Program-made: the position numbers and the translations under genes
NCBI GenBank assembly: GCA_016584305.1
Contig: JACEEZ010011644.1
Span: 1 to 64,000 of the forward strand
Source of the DNA: Chionoecetes opilio
Taxonomy: Eukaryota > Arthropoda > Malacostraca > Decapoda > Majidae
Reading direction: 5' to 3'
DNA: 64,000 nucleotides
Part shown: positions 1 through 9,770 of the stretch, piece after piece
Position numbering within the stretch: position 1 is the first letter of the stretch
Layout: the number at the start of each line of letters is the position of its first letter
Notes under the pieces: model-generated
The model's input: only the letters and a program-made list of their open reading frames with translations
Told to the model about the DNA's origin: nothing
Databases searched by the model: none

Positions 1-784
1 ATTTTTTTTTTTAAAAAAAAAAAAAAAAAAATAATTTTTTTGCGACGGAACCATTAAAGTTTATTTCTTAGAATCCGAATAGGTAAACATAAAACCATAC
101 TCCCAATTGTGTAGGAATTCTGGTCCTATTGTAAAAAAATTATATTATTATTGCAGTGGCAAAAATCATTGCTGATGCCAATAGCCTGCATTCAAGTATA
201 TCTACATATGCATATCTGTGATGTCAGAGGGCAGACCAGCCATAAACAGCTCTATACCATATCGCACTTTTATACAGTATATTTCTATATAATAATAGCT
301 TGATTTCTGCAGGAGTGGACTGACTCCACATGCCTTACAGGATACTTTTTCTATATCATTTGCAGCTAAATTTTTATTGCTCTGTATTTATTCACTTGCA
401 TAAACCAAAAATATAAGCACTTGTTTTTGTATAGTAATACAGGAGAACCTCATTTAACCAGCATTTTAAACAACGGCAGCCTGAAAACAAACGGCACTAA
501 TGACCCGGGCATATTTTTTTTTTTTTTTTTTCTCTCCGGGCCTCCAGCAGGGAGGACCACGGGCTAGCTTGAGCTAGTCAGAGAGATCCTGTAAAAAAAA
601 AGAGAGGGAGGGGTGTGTTCGTGGCTGCTGGCGTGCGGACACGAGGGACTAGCTTTGTCCATCCTGACGAGGAGTGTGGGGCACTCGGCAGGATAACCCA
701 GGCATTAATTAGGTATAAATTATTTTCAAAAACTGAGAAAATCGGCAGGAAATTTTAGTTCAAATTGGCGTGGGTACGCAGGGT
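1..784. other. Unassigned AT-rich intergenic DNA
   Basis: I see no gene here. There are poly-A/T runs at the left edge and near 517-530, and a short GC-rich patch at about 531-680. No open frame or recognisable repeat was found. Confidence 0.5.
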
Positions 785-1030
785 TGGCAACCCTTTCATC
801 CCTTTCACTGGTAAAACTCCTGGAACTCCTCTTCCTGTTTCTCGTTTCCACTTTCCTATGACTTAAATCTTTTCAAAAGAAGAGTAACAAGCCCACCTCC
901 CGAACAAAATTGGCTCACCCGCTTTTTTAATTTATTCTCTTACTGTTTTCCCTTTATAGGGACTGGCAACTAACGGGTTTTGTGTTACCCATTTTTGTTT
1001 GTGCCTTGGCAGTTCCCCTTTGAAGGGTAA
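785..1030 (+). mobile_element. 3' end of a jockey/CR1-like non-LTR retrotransposon
   Basis: The segment is the reverse complement, with scattered differences, of the stretch at about 39,730-39,965. Both carry the C-terminal tail of a non-LTR polymerase, including the residues SYDLNLFKRR here (about 856-885) and a matching SYDLK in the other copy, followed by a shared 3' untranslated stretch (cctttatagggactggcaac). The copy here is broken by stops and is only the last part of the element. It runs into a TA microsatellite. Family membership is recalled from the usual C-terminus of such polymerases; the shared repeat is seen directly. Confidence 0.75.
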
Positions 1031-1031
1031 T

Positions 1032-1118
1032 TATTATATATATATAATAATATATATATATAATATAATATTATATATATATAAATTAATATATAGATAT
1101 AATATATATATATATATT
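1032..1118. repeat. (TA)n microsatellite
   Basis: Impure TA/TAA repeat directly abutting the left inverted repeat of the next transposon. The transposon's right end also abuts a TA tract, consistent with insertion into TA-rich DNA. Confidence 0.9.
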
Positions 1119-1290
1119 AGGGTGGTCCACATTACAGGGTAAAAAAAAAAAAGTTTGTGGATTCGCGGGCCGGGGGCCGGAATTCTTGTCGATACTATGG
1201 CACAAGGTTCGTGCAAAATTCATTCCGATGGTGATATTGTCCCGGCCGCAGTGCGGCCAAAGTTTTCACTATTTAACAAATTTTGGGAAA
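1119..1290 (+). repeat. Left terminal inverted repeat
   Basis: Pairs with 4543-4695. It starts AGGGTGGTCCAC and then diverges by small indels, including a poly-A run at about 1141-1152. Confidence 0.8.
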
Positions 1291-1479
1291 AATAGGTGAA
1301 CTGAGAAGGGATTAGGGAATCAAAATTAGTCCCTTCTACTCATAATTGTGTTTGTGTTAATTTGCTTTTTTCATTTTTTTACATGCAATTAAAAGGGATT
1401 TAAGCAAGGACCGCATAGCATACGGGAGCTGGACTGACACTGCCACCACAAACTGGCCGGTGGCCAGTTACCTTCAGCG

Positions 1480-1863
1480 CGTGGTGTGAGGGTGTGTGAC
1501 GCTCCCCCCGGCCTCCCAACTTGTGGGCCGCGTTAGTGTGTTGGCTGCGTTCGGGATGGCCGCTGCAACTGCAGCACGTTTCACGCTCAGCCAAACGAAT
1601 TGGGGCTTCGGGCAGCCGAACCAAACCCCCCCTGCTGGGGGAAACAGCTTCCCAAGAACGGGCAATGCTACGGCGCCTTTTCACTTCGCCCGTGTGCAGC
1701 GGAAGTCGGTGAAAGAAGCGGCTTCCCTCGTCACGCGGAGGTGGCGGTGGTGTGGAGAAAGCACGGATCCCCACGCAGAAGAAGAGCCGCTGTGTGGAGA
1801 GGTTTCTCGGCTGTACGCATCATGGCAGAACTTGGATCGGTCCAAGAAGCGGAGCGCTAAAAG
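1480..1863 (+). other. Possible 5' exon of the transposon
   Basis: A GC-rich patch ends in the splice-donor-like aaag/GTAAGA at about 1863. It has overlapping open frames on both strands but no recognisable protein. Its position between the left inverted repeat and the transposase suggests a leader exon or untranslated exon; this is inference. Confidence 0.3.
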
Positions 1864-2551
1864 GTAAGACAAATACAACAGTTGAACTAATTGAATTATT
1901 TTCGCAGAATACCCTAATATAATATATTATTTTGCCTAATTGCCATGACATTTAACCGTGACCTGTCTGCCATGCGGGGGCGCTGGCTAGGCTGGGATGT
2001 TGCCCGGAACGATATCTGGAATAGTATACCTGAAATTATCAAGAAAGTTTGCGAGTCATTACCTTCATTCAAAAAACAACTGAAATTTCACCTCATAAAC
2101 AATTACTAATTTACCTCATCCACAATGGACTGGGGGACCGCTAGTCCGTCCGTCGACCTATACGTAAACTTAAAACTTTAAACTTCTATGTAGATACGAC
2201 GGAGTTGGTAATATAAGTATGTCTTCCAGTTATTAGTAATTTTTTTTTTTTTTTTTTTGCATTGCACAGAAATTTATAGATGTCATCCGAATGTTTTATG
2301 GTGGTGTATTGGCTTTTATATTAATTGTACTATAAATTCTATATTAAACATTGATGTAAATATTATTTCCAATAAGTCACTGTCTAAACCTTTCACATAC
2401 GTAACTTTTATCGTCACCAAATTATAATATATTTTTGTTTTTGTTTTTATGTACTCAATAAATGAACAAAATTTAGGTTAGGAAAACTTTATTTAGGTTG
2501 TGGTAATAAATTGTTTAAACGATCACCTACAGACGAGCTAATCTCTTTCAG

Positions 2552-4474
2552 TTGACGTCGAGAAACCGCCGGAGTTTCTCACTGGCGCTGATGACGCTTT
2601 TCGACATCGGGCACCCCGGACGCCTTCGACCTCATCAAAGGTGGACGAGGATCGGCAGTTCCTGGGTGGGCCAGCGCTGCCCGGGGTGGACCCCGTGGCA
2701 CATGCAAGGAAGTCGACCAATCCTTGGCCGACAGAGAGCGACGGCCGTCTGGAGCGCGGCGTCAAAGCGGTCGAGCTCACCGGAGCGTGCCACGACTGCC
2801 ACGCGCCAGCTCATCGGGCTTGTTGGGGGCAGGCGAAAAGAAGAAGAGAACGGTGGTGACGACGGACCGGGACGCGGACTTCGTTCCGAGCGCCCGGAAT
2901 ATCCGCCCCAATCGGCCTGTTCCCCAAGCGTCGCCGCCCCGCCGATCATGACGCCGGCTGTCGCGCTGCGTTGGAAAAAAAAACCCCCACAAGGATCTCG
3001 GACCGCCCCCGCAGTTAATCTTTTCACCGCTGTCCACGGCGGGCCCACGCCACTCACCGCTCGCAGCACCGTGCGGCGCCACCCGGGGGAGCGCGCGGGA
3101 GAAGATGGCTAAGGAGATCAAGGCGGAGGGTGACCGGAATGTGCCGGCGGTGCCGCTCATCATACACTGGGACGGAAAACTTGTCGAGGGGATGGCCGGT
3201 GAGGGAATCGCGGAGCGATTGCCCATCCTGGTGCCGGTGACGGCATCCAGAAGCTGTTTGATGGTGCCGAAACTCGCGGCGGGACGGCGTGCTGGGCCGG
3301 GCAGGCGGGTCTACGACGCTGCGAAGGAGTGGGACCTCGTCGACAACATCATCGGATGTGCTTCGACACAAACAGTCAGCAATACCGGACTCAAGGGGGC
3401 GCGTGCGTCCACATAATGAAGCCACGTCAAACGGAATCTGCTCCCCTTCGCTTTCCGGCACCACGTGCTCGAGCTAGTGGTGGGCGCAGCATTCACCGCT
3501 GCTTTTGGGCCCCTCTTCCGGCCCCGAGATCCAGCTGTTTTAAGCGGTTTGTGAAGTGGTGGCCGCTCGCGAACCAGGCGTCGTCCAAACCGCTCGACGA
3601 CCCCGTCGACGGCGCCGACAAGATCATCGCCACCTGCCACGCGTTGCTGAAGGAGAAGCAGCCGCGCGACGACTTACCGCGAGATGGTGCAGCTCACCAT
3701 CATCGGTGTTGGGCGGTGAGGTTGAGGCGAACATCCGGAAAACCGGGCGCCTACCACCGTGCTCGATGGATGGCAAAGGTGATCTACACTCTCAAATCAC
3801 CCTCTTTTTCCCCGAGGGAGTTTGCGCTCACCAAGCACGGGGAAGAGGGAGCTGATCCGGTTTTACGACGTTTATCGTCACAACGTACGTGGAACCGTGG
3901 ATGTCCGCCCACTGCTCGACCTCGGCCCGGCAACGGACCTCGCCCTCCTCAAAGCCCCTCGCCGCCTTATCGCGACAAGGAGATCGGGCGGGCATCGGGC
4001 AAGGGGGATGGCCCCGGGACATGTGGTACGTCTCCGAGGAGCTCGTCGGCCTTTTCCCTCTTCGACGAGGCGACGGTGGTCGGGAGAAGCGGGCCATCGT
4101 CAGCGCCATGCAGCAGCGGCTGGGGGGAGAAGAACCGCCTCGCCGCGCCGACGTCGCCCTCGACGCAGTGGAGCAGCGCTCCCTGGGTCGTTTTTGCGAC
4201 GACCAACTTGTCGGCCTCGCACCGCCCTCGGGGGGCCCGGGCACGATTTCCTCAACGTCGATCCCGGCGAGTGGTCGTGGAGGGACGAAACCCACACCAC
4301 GGCTCGTCGGCGCGCCCGTCACCTACGGGTGGTGAACGACTTTGCGGAGAGGGGCGTCGCCCTCATCAGCGCGTTCTGCGGCGCCCATCACGCGCGACGA
4401 GGAACAGCGGGCAGCACCTTCTGCAGGTCGTGGAGCGCCACCGGGCGTTGTACCCGTGCCCCGAAATGGTATAG
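2552..4474 (+). pseudogene. Decayed transposase of the long-TIR DNA transposon
   Basis: The coding potential is spread over all three forward frames, so this is a broken gene. In order, I can read a FDIGHP segment (about 2597), a segment with PLIIHWDGKLVEGMAG (about 3150-3195), an acidic-centre motif MCFDT (D at 3365-3367) that jumps frame into SNTG, FAFRHHVLELVVGAAF (about 3447-3494), ARWMAKVIYTLK (about 3763-3798) and MWYVSEELVGL (about 4021-4053) followed by EKRAIVSAM. These blocks, in this order, match a family I remember as recurrent uncharacterised proteins in invertebrate genomes, where the middle motif is usually ACRHH, so its cysteine is replaced here. The D of CFDT is a candidate first catalytic acid of an RNase H-type fold, by inference. 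An acceptor lies at 2550-2551. At least three frameshifts separate the blocks. Strong GC richness contrasts with the flanks. Confidence 0.7.
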
Positions 4475-4542
4475 GATGGCGCGCACGGTTGGATTTCGTT
4501 TTTTTTTTTTATCATCGTCACCGGTGTAAAACTCGTAGAGGT

Positions 4543-4695
4543 TTAATAGTGGAAACTTCGGCGCCCCCTGCGGGACGGTATAAAGTTATCCGATCGGAAT
4601 AAAATTTTGCCAAAACATCCTTGTATCATTGTATCGACAAAGATTCCGACCCGGCCCAACGAATCCGAAAAAAAATTTTTAAAGTGGACCACCCT
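4543..4695 (-). repeat. Right terminal inverted repeat
   Basis: Inverted partner of 1119-1290, ending GTGGACCACCCT and followed at once by a TA tract. Confidence 0.8.
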
Positions 4696-4697
4696 AA

Positions 4698-4791
<94 letters not shown>

Positions 4792-4806
4792 TTTATATAT
4801 ATCAAA
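4696..4806. repeat. (TA)n microsatellite
   Basis: About 110 bp of near-pure TA. It yields false tyrosine/isoleucine-rich ORFs on both strands. Confidence 0.9.
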
Positions 4807-4917
4807 TAAAAAAAATGGGATTTTTGGGCGATTCCATAAGGAGTAACTCAAAACAACGGCAAAATGAGTTATCCGGCATGCGCTCCCCCCCGAGGGTGCC
4901 GGTAAACGAGGTTTTCT

Positions 4918-5262
4918 CTGTAGCTAGGTTAGGTTAAGGCTAGGTTTGTGTTACGTTTAGTGGAGTTATTTTTGGTTTAATAAGCAAATCTGATGGTGCG
5001 ATTACACGGCTGGTTGGCGGTTGCAAACTCCTGTGTAATATTTACCTATACTAATTATTTACACAACATTTATTTCACTGTTATGGATTCTACCACGCTT
5101 TAAGTTTGTTGGTAAATACTCCCCAGAAGTAGGTGGCTGCCAACCAGCCGGGACAGCCAGGCAATCGCGCACTATCAGACTCGCCTTTGTAACCTAAATA
5201 ACTCAACAAAATCTGTCCCAAACTTAACCTAAACTAAACATAAGCTAAACATAACCAAAATC
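4918..5262. repeat. Small foldback element
   Basis: The left arm (about 4918-5030) and right arm (about 5140-5262) are inverted copies. They share ggttaggttaag/cttaacctaa outer blocks, gagttattt/aaataactc and an inner GGCTGGTTGGC / GCCAACCAGCC block. The loop is about 110 bp and AT-rich. No ORF is present, so this is a non-autonomous foldback or MITE. Confidence 0.65.
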
Positions 5263-5696
5263 TAGCCCTAAAAGTGAAGTTTTACCACACAGTTACTTGC
5301 TAATTCATGTACTAAGGCCCATCAAAAGCACTTTATGAAAATATTATCACTTTATGGAATTTACTTACTTCAGTTTTATTTCAGCAATATTATTGCAGTT
5401 CAGCATTTGTTCAATCTTGCGCTAATTATTCCAGAATCACGGATGTTTCACTGTTGAAGGACACCTCTGCGTTACATGAGGTTCCTTTTAGGTTAGGTTA
5501 CTACTCTCGCTAACGCGAATCTCTCGTCTCCCTCAGCAAGAGCTCCAATTTTCTACCACTCAACCTATATATCTAATAAGCTTTTACCGGTGTCTCCGTA
5601 TACCTAATCTAACCTAAACCATTGCCGTCAGCGTAGTTTCCGGATTTGTGTCTGGACTAAAATGTCTGTACAAAACAGTACCATATATATAGATTA

Positions 5697-5745
<49 letters not shown>

Positions 5746-6056
5746 CAGTTTTAGGGTATTTATTATTAATCTATTATGTACTCATTTTTGTCGAAAATCA
5801 TTAGTTTATGAAGTGAGATGGAGGGGCTATAGAGAAAATAATGAATGAATTTGGACTTAAAACAGTTAGCAGATTACTTAAAAACACGTCACAACATATC
5901 AGACATTTTTTCCACCGTTGCCAAAAGGAGACGCGCGCATTTAAAAAAATTTGCTATCCTGCTGTTAAGATTATGAAAATTTGTTCTGCCCCATTGTATT
6001 TCTAAGACTTCATAAGTTAACATGGAGTGAACCGCTATTACGGAATCTCTTATTTA
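5263..6056. other. Unassigned intergenic DNA with a TA tract
   Basis: AT-rich, with AACCTA/TTAGGTT-like patches and a (TA)n microsatellite at about 5693-5742. No coding signal was recognised. Confidence 0.5.
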
Positions 6057-6059
6057 CAG

Positions 6060-6283
6060 CATGGCAGCCCTTCATGCCTTTCGGGAAGTCATGGATCTAC
6101 GGGAGGTTATGCAAGTACTCCAGCTTAATGGTCGTCGTCAAAGGCGCACCTTCTGCCAGCGGCTTGACCCCATGACCTACTACTCAGATGTGGAATTTCT
6201 AGCAAGGTTTAGGCTCTCGAAAGAGTTTTGATACCTTGCTAACAGAAATCAGACATCTTCTTCCATCCTCGAGGACAGGAGAG
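6060..6283 (+). pseudogene. PIF/Harbinger transposase (HARBI1-like) N-terminal exon, frameshifted
   Basis: An exon-like block is bounded by tatttacag before 6060 and GAGAG/gtgag after 6283. From the ATG at 6061 it reads MAALHAFREVMDLREV, then YYSDVEFLARFRLSKE, and stops at a TGA near 6229. A one-base shift there restores LLTEIRHLLPSSRTGE to the donor. The pattern of D/E-F-x-x-R-F-R-x-S-K followed by L-L-x-x-I is the classic N-terminal region of Harbinger transposases, ahead of the DDE nuclease. The nuclease exons were not found downstream. The single frameshift may be real decay or a sequencing indel. Confidence 0.7.
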
Positions 6284-7753
6284 GTGAGAAGAGAGACTTA
6301 CATAACCATGCATTACAAGTAAAAACCTGTATTTTGATTGAAATTTAATCAGATTTTTTATACAGGATTATAGATGTTTACATGTTGCTGTTATGGAGTT
6401 GCCAAAAAGCTTAAGATTATTTTGATTGGAAGGAGTTGGGAAGGAGGTGGTGTGATAACTGAGTAGTATGGAGCATGTGGTGATGTGGTATGTGGAACCA
6501 CCGTATGGGGTGAGGTGATGTGGCTGTGAGTGAGTAATTGGCCCAAAGACTTTGCTGCTGGATCAGGAAGCCTTCTACTCTGCTTCCCATTCTACATGAG
6601 GTAACTGTTTCTGTGGGAAAAGGGTAGCAGGTGTGATGTGCTGTATAGATAATCATGATAAAGGGGCACGGTACAGGTTTTATGCATTCCTTGTGTACCT
6701 GGCACAGCTGTGGCAGCATCCTTGTGGGGCACCGACGATGGCTGCACTCTCATGGAACACATAAGAGCCCATTGTCAACTTTTTTTGTTCTGAACTTGGG
6801 TATAAATCTGACGTCTTCTCCTCTCCTCCCTTGGTACAAACCACCACACCTTTTATCCCTTCAGCTTACCCCTCAAAATAGGGAAGGAAAGAATGGGGGC
6901 CCAGTTCCAGCAGCAAGGGGAGATAGGTATCAGATAAAATGATTAGATGGAATTTAGTTTCTCATATTGCATTACATTAACTAAAAAAATTTAAACTATG
7001 TAGCTGCACTACTTATCCTTCATACATGCATGATCTCGGGAAGGTGTGGTAACTGTGTAAGATAGGGACCCCAAAATTTTTCACTTTATAATACAAGTTA
7101 GTTTGGAGTCTTGGACACCTCCACAGGGCCAAATGTAAGTCTCTGTTTGTGGAGACTTTTTTCTTGGACTAAGTCAAAATGGTAACGTACAGTTTTGTTG
7201 TATTTACAGTTTTCATTTATTTAAAGTCCTTTAAGGAACCCAAATATTTTATACCATTTAGTAAGTGGCGGCGGAGCCCGTAAGTCTTAATAGGAGCGCC
7301 CTGTGTTTGTGCTGCGGTCCAAGTAGTTCTTTTTGTCGTTCTCACCGTTCGACACTCGCTGTCGCAGCTTCCTCCTTCGCCACCAGTTGACGTGGACATT
7401 TATGCCAGCCATAACAGGCTGGACGTACTACAATTGTTCTGTGACCTACTTGCTTGAGCTAACAAAAAGTTTGAGCTGTCCTTGTTCTCACAGAAACCCC
7501 GAAAAAAGTACATCTAATTATATATACATTATATTTACATATTTAAATAATAATAATGTTTATAAAAATCTACCGTTTCGTTTGATGTAAAGTACATGAA
7601 AGTATTTTTTACGGGATCATGCCTCCCGCGCCGGGAGGCACGTAGGTCGAGTGTGGTCTGGTATGTCTTTCAGTGTAAACTGTGTATCCTTTATTGTGAA
7701 TGTGTGGGATATGAATGGATGCTCAGCTGGAGTTGTAGACTGGAGGTATATTT
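6284..7753. other. Unassigned DNA downstream of the Harbinger fragment
   Basis: I find no recognisable gene. A 60-codon minus-strand ORF (7217-7399) is rich in serine, threonine and arginine and ends in LKDFK; it has no family resemblance I know and may be chance. Confidence 0.4.
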
Positions 7754-7839
7754 AGTTCAAGCAAGTTAATTTCTGGGTGTTTGCCGGGACAGGCTATAGC
7801 CTGTCCCGGCAAACACCCAAAAATGAACTTGCTTGAACT
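7754..7839. repeat. 86-bp near-perfect inverted repeat (hairpin)
   Basis: A palindrome centred on ggctatagcc (between 7796 and 7797) with 43-bp arms and only two mismatches. It starts agttcaagcaagtt and ends with its complement. There is no loop. It could be a minimal foldback transposon remnant. Confidence 0.9.
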
Positions 7840-7936
7840 GTGACCACGCTCTGACTGGGGCGAGGTCAACCATCACCCTATCTAGATGCCCGCGGGACTA
7901 GCAAGGAGGGTTGCCAAATATATCCTAGACCGTGCC

Positions 7937-8110
7937 CGGACAGATAACCGACAGAGACTTGACCGACGGACATTTCACCGAAGGACATTTGACCGAACGG
8001 ACATTTCACCAACAGACATTTAACCGAACGGACATTTGACCGAACGGACATTTATCCGAATGGACATTTGACCGAACTAGCATTTAACTGAGACGTAAAC
8101 GACCGAAGAG
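7937..8110. repeat. ~17-bp minisatellite (ggacatttgaccgaac)
   Basis: About nine imperfect copies of ggacatttgaccgaac, with variants such as catttcaccg and catttatccg. No spacer structure is present, so it is not CRISPR-like. Confidence 0.85.
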
Positions 8111-8353
8111 ACAACTGGCAAAGTTGTTCCCTGTAATACATATACAAAATATACATGTAGGGAACTTTATTAAAATTACTTTTAATAATATGTCAATCAT
8201 ATGGAAACATTCAGCTTAAATTTCCCCAAATTCACTTTAATTAATGGTTGGTTGTTTGTTTGAACTTTTTAGCCACACACCAAACTAAACCAACGTTAGC
8301 CAGCTAGTCTAGACGCCTAGAAAATCAATACTAGAGCCATACATTCAGAGGAA

Positions 8354-8605
8354 GTGACATCTACTATTATACAAAACTGCACCAGTGAGTACCCACTTGA
8401 TGCTGCTGGTGCTCTTCCTAAGAAAGAATCACTGTCAAGAATGGTGCGCAGACAACGCACAGCACCAGACGGGGACGTTTTAACTGGTGACTTATGGAAA
8501 ATGATTAGAGAAGACTTTGTCGTTCATGAAAATGACAAACCTGTTTATTCTGTCGACGCCTCGAAACTTACAGCTTCTTGCTTTCAAAGACCATTGGTTG
8601 TGTAA
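8354..8605 (+). pseudogene. Possible MULE/FLYWCH-associated transposase fragment
   Basis: This 83-codon ORF contains ALPKKESLSRMVRRQR near its middle, followed by a possible D-L-W-x-M-I segment. A basic (R/K)xxRRxR stretch after L-P-x-x-x-S-L resembles the junction after the FLYWCH-type region in MULE-like transposases of arthropods, as I remember it. There is no catalytic region, and the ORF ends inside repeat DNA. The match is short, so a chance ORF is possible. Confidence 0.35.
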
Positions 8606-8829
8606 ATGGACTTTTGTCTATGCACCATTAAGTTTTCAGTTATAATAGAGTGCATGTTATGCTGGTTGAGAGCCAAAGAAGGGTAAAGAAGCATGAACAG
8701 AACAATGGCTATAAAGTGCCGTAAGGAGAAGGCACGGAAGGAGGGTTGCCAAATATATTCTAGACGGTCACCACGTACAGTACAATTATTGCTAGTAGTA
8801 GTAACAGAACTAGTATTGATTGTGTTATT

Positions 8830-8975
8830 GTTAAGATTACTGTTATTAGGGCCATTGTTTTTGTTATCATAATTATTATGATAACATTACTACTATTATT
8901 ATTATTATAATTATTATTATTATCATCATCATTACCATCACCACCACTATTATTATCATCATTATAATCAGCATT
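8830..8975. repeat. (ATT)n/(ATC)n trinucleotide-rich tract
   Basis: Impure runs of ATT, TTA and ATC immediately upstream of the first galactosyltransferase exon, within the presumed intron. Confidence 0.8.
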
Positions 8976-8994
8976 CTTGTTGTTATACTTGCAG

Positions 8995-9118
8995 GCGAAG
9001 AGAAGGCGCCTTGGTGGAAGGAAGTTTTGTGCAGGCGAGGAGGTCACCAAACTGAGCTGCCGGGACACAAGGCTGTGCCATTGAAAATGTTGTTTAGGTA
9101 CGACACACACACAACACA

Positions 9119-9151
<33 letters not shown>

Positions 9152-9675
9152 CACACACAACACACACACACACACCACACAACACACACCACACACACAC
9201 ACACACATATTAGGGTACACCACGGTACGCAGAGCAACGCCGGTTCGACCACACAGAGAAAATCCGCGATTTCGACCACCCGAGACACAGCACATACAAA
9301 GATGGGGGTCTCCGTTAGTGACCCGTAGCCGCTGGTTCCAACAAGAATGGGTACGAGGAGGATAAAGATGGGGGTTTCGACCCAGCCTGTCCACTCAGGT
9401 CTGTGCGGTTGGCCCAACAAGCTAGTGGCAAAAATATAAATATAAAGATGGAGACGGGACCATACGAGTGTAGCTCAGGCCCTGTAAAATATAACTAGTA
9501 AATACACACACAAACACACTGACTCATGACTTTGTCTTTATTTCACATGAGTATATACGTTGACCTTTACATCATAAACAAACTCCTCTCTCTCGCTCTC
9601 TCATTCTTCTCTCCACTCTACCTGACTCTCTTCTCTCTCTTCTCCTTCTCATCTCTTCTCTCTCTCTCTCTCATC

Positions 9676-9770
<95 letters not shown>

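Larger units (their letters stand above)
1119..4695 (+). mobile_element. 3.6-kb DNA transposon with long terminal inverted repeats
   Basis: Both ends read AGGGTGGTCCAC inward and remain similar for about 150 bp: 1119-1290 against the reverse complement of 4543-4695, sharing ttgtcgata, caaggt/gatgt and attccgat blocks. TA-rich DNA flanks both sides, so the target duplication is probably TA or TTA but cannot be fixed. Inside are a possible 5' exon ending at a GTAAGA donor near 1863, an acceptor at 2551, and a GC-rich decayed transposase to about 4474. The gene and the repeats have a consistent orientation. I cannot assign the superfamily from memory. Confidence 0.8.
7905..8766. repeat. Segment bounded by ~27-bp direct repeats
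   Basis: Positions 7905-7933 and 8740-8766 both read ggagggttgccaaatatat(c/t)ctagac. A weaker third match lies near 10,994. Between the two copies lie the minisatellite and the short ORF described separately. The direct repeats may mark one dispersed element. Confidence 0.55.

Noticed and set aside
3329..4474. Single 381-codon plus-strand gene
   Set aside because: The recognisable transposase blocks lie in different frames; only part is in this frame, so it is a pseudogene with frameshifts.
9027..9420. ORFs rich in Cys/Val or Thr/His
   Set aside because: They come from the (CA)n tract; only the exon at 8995-9097 in another frame is supported.
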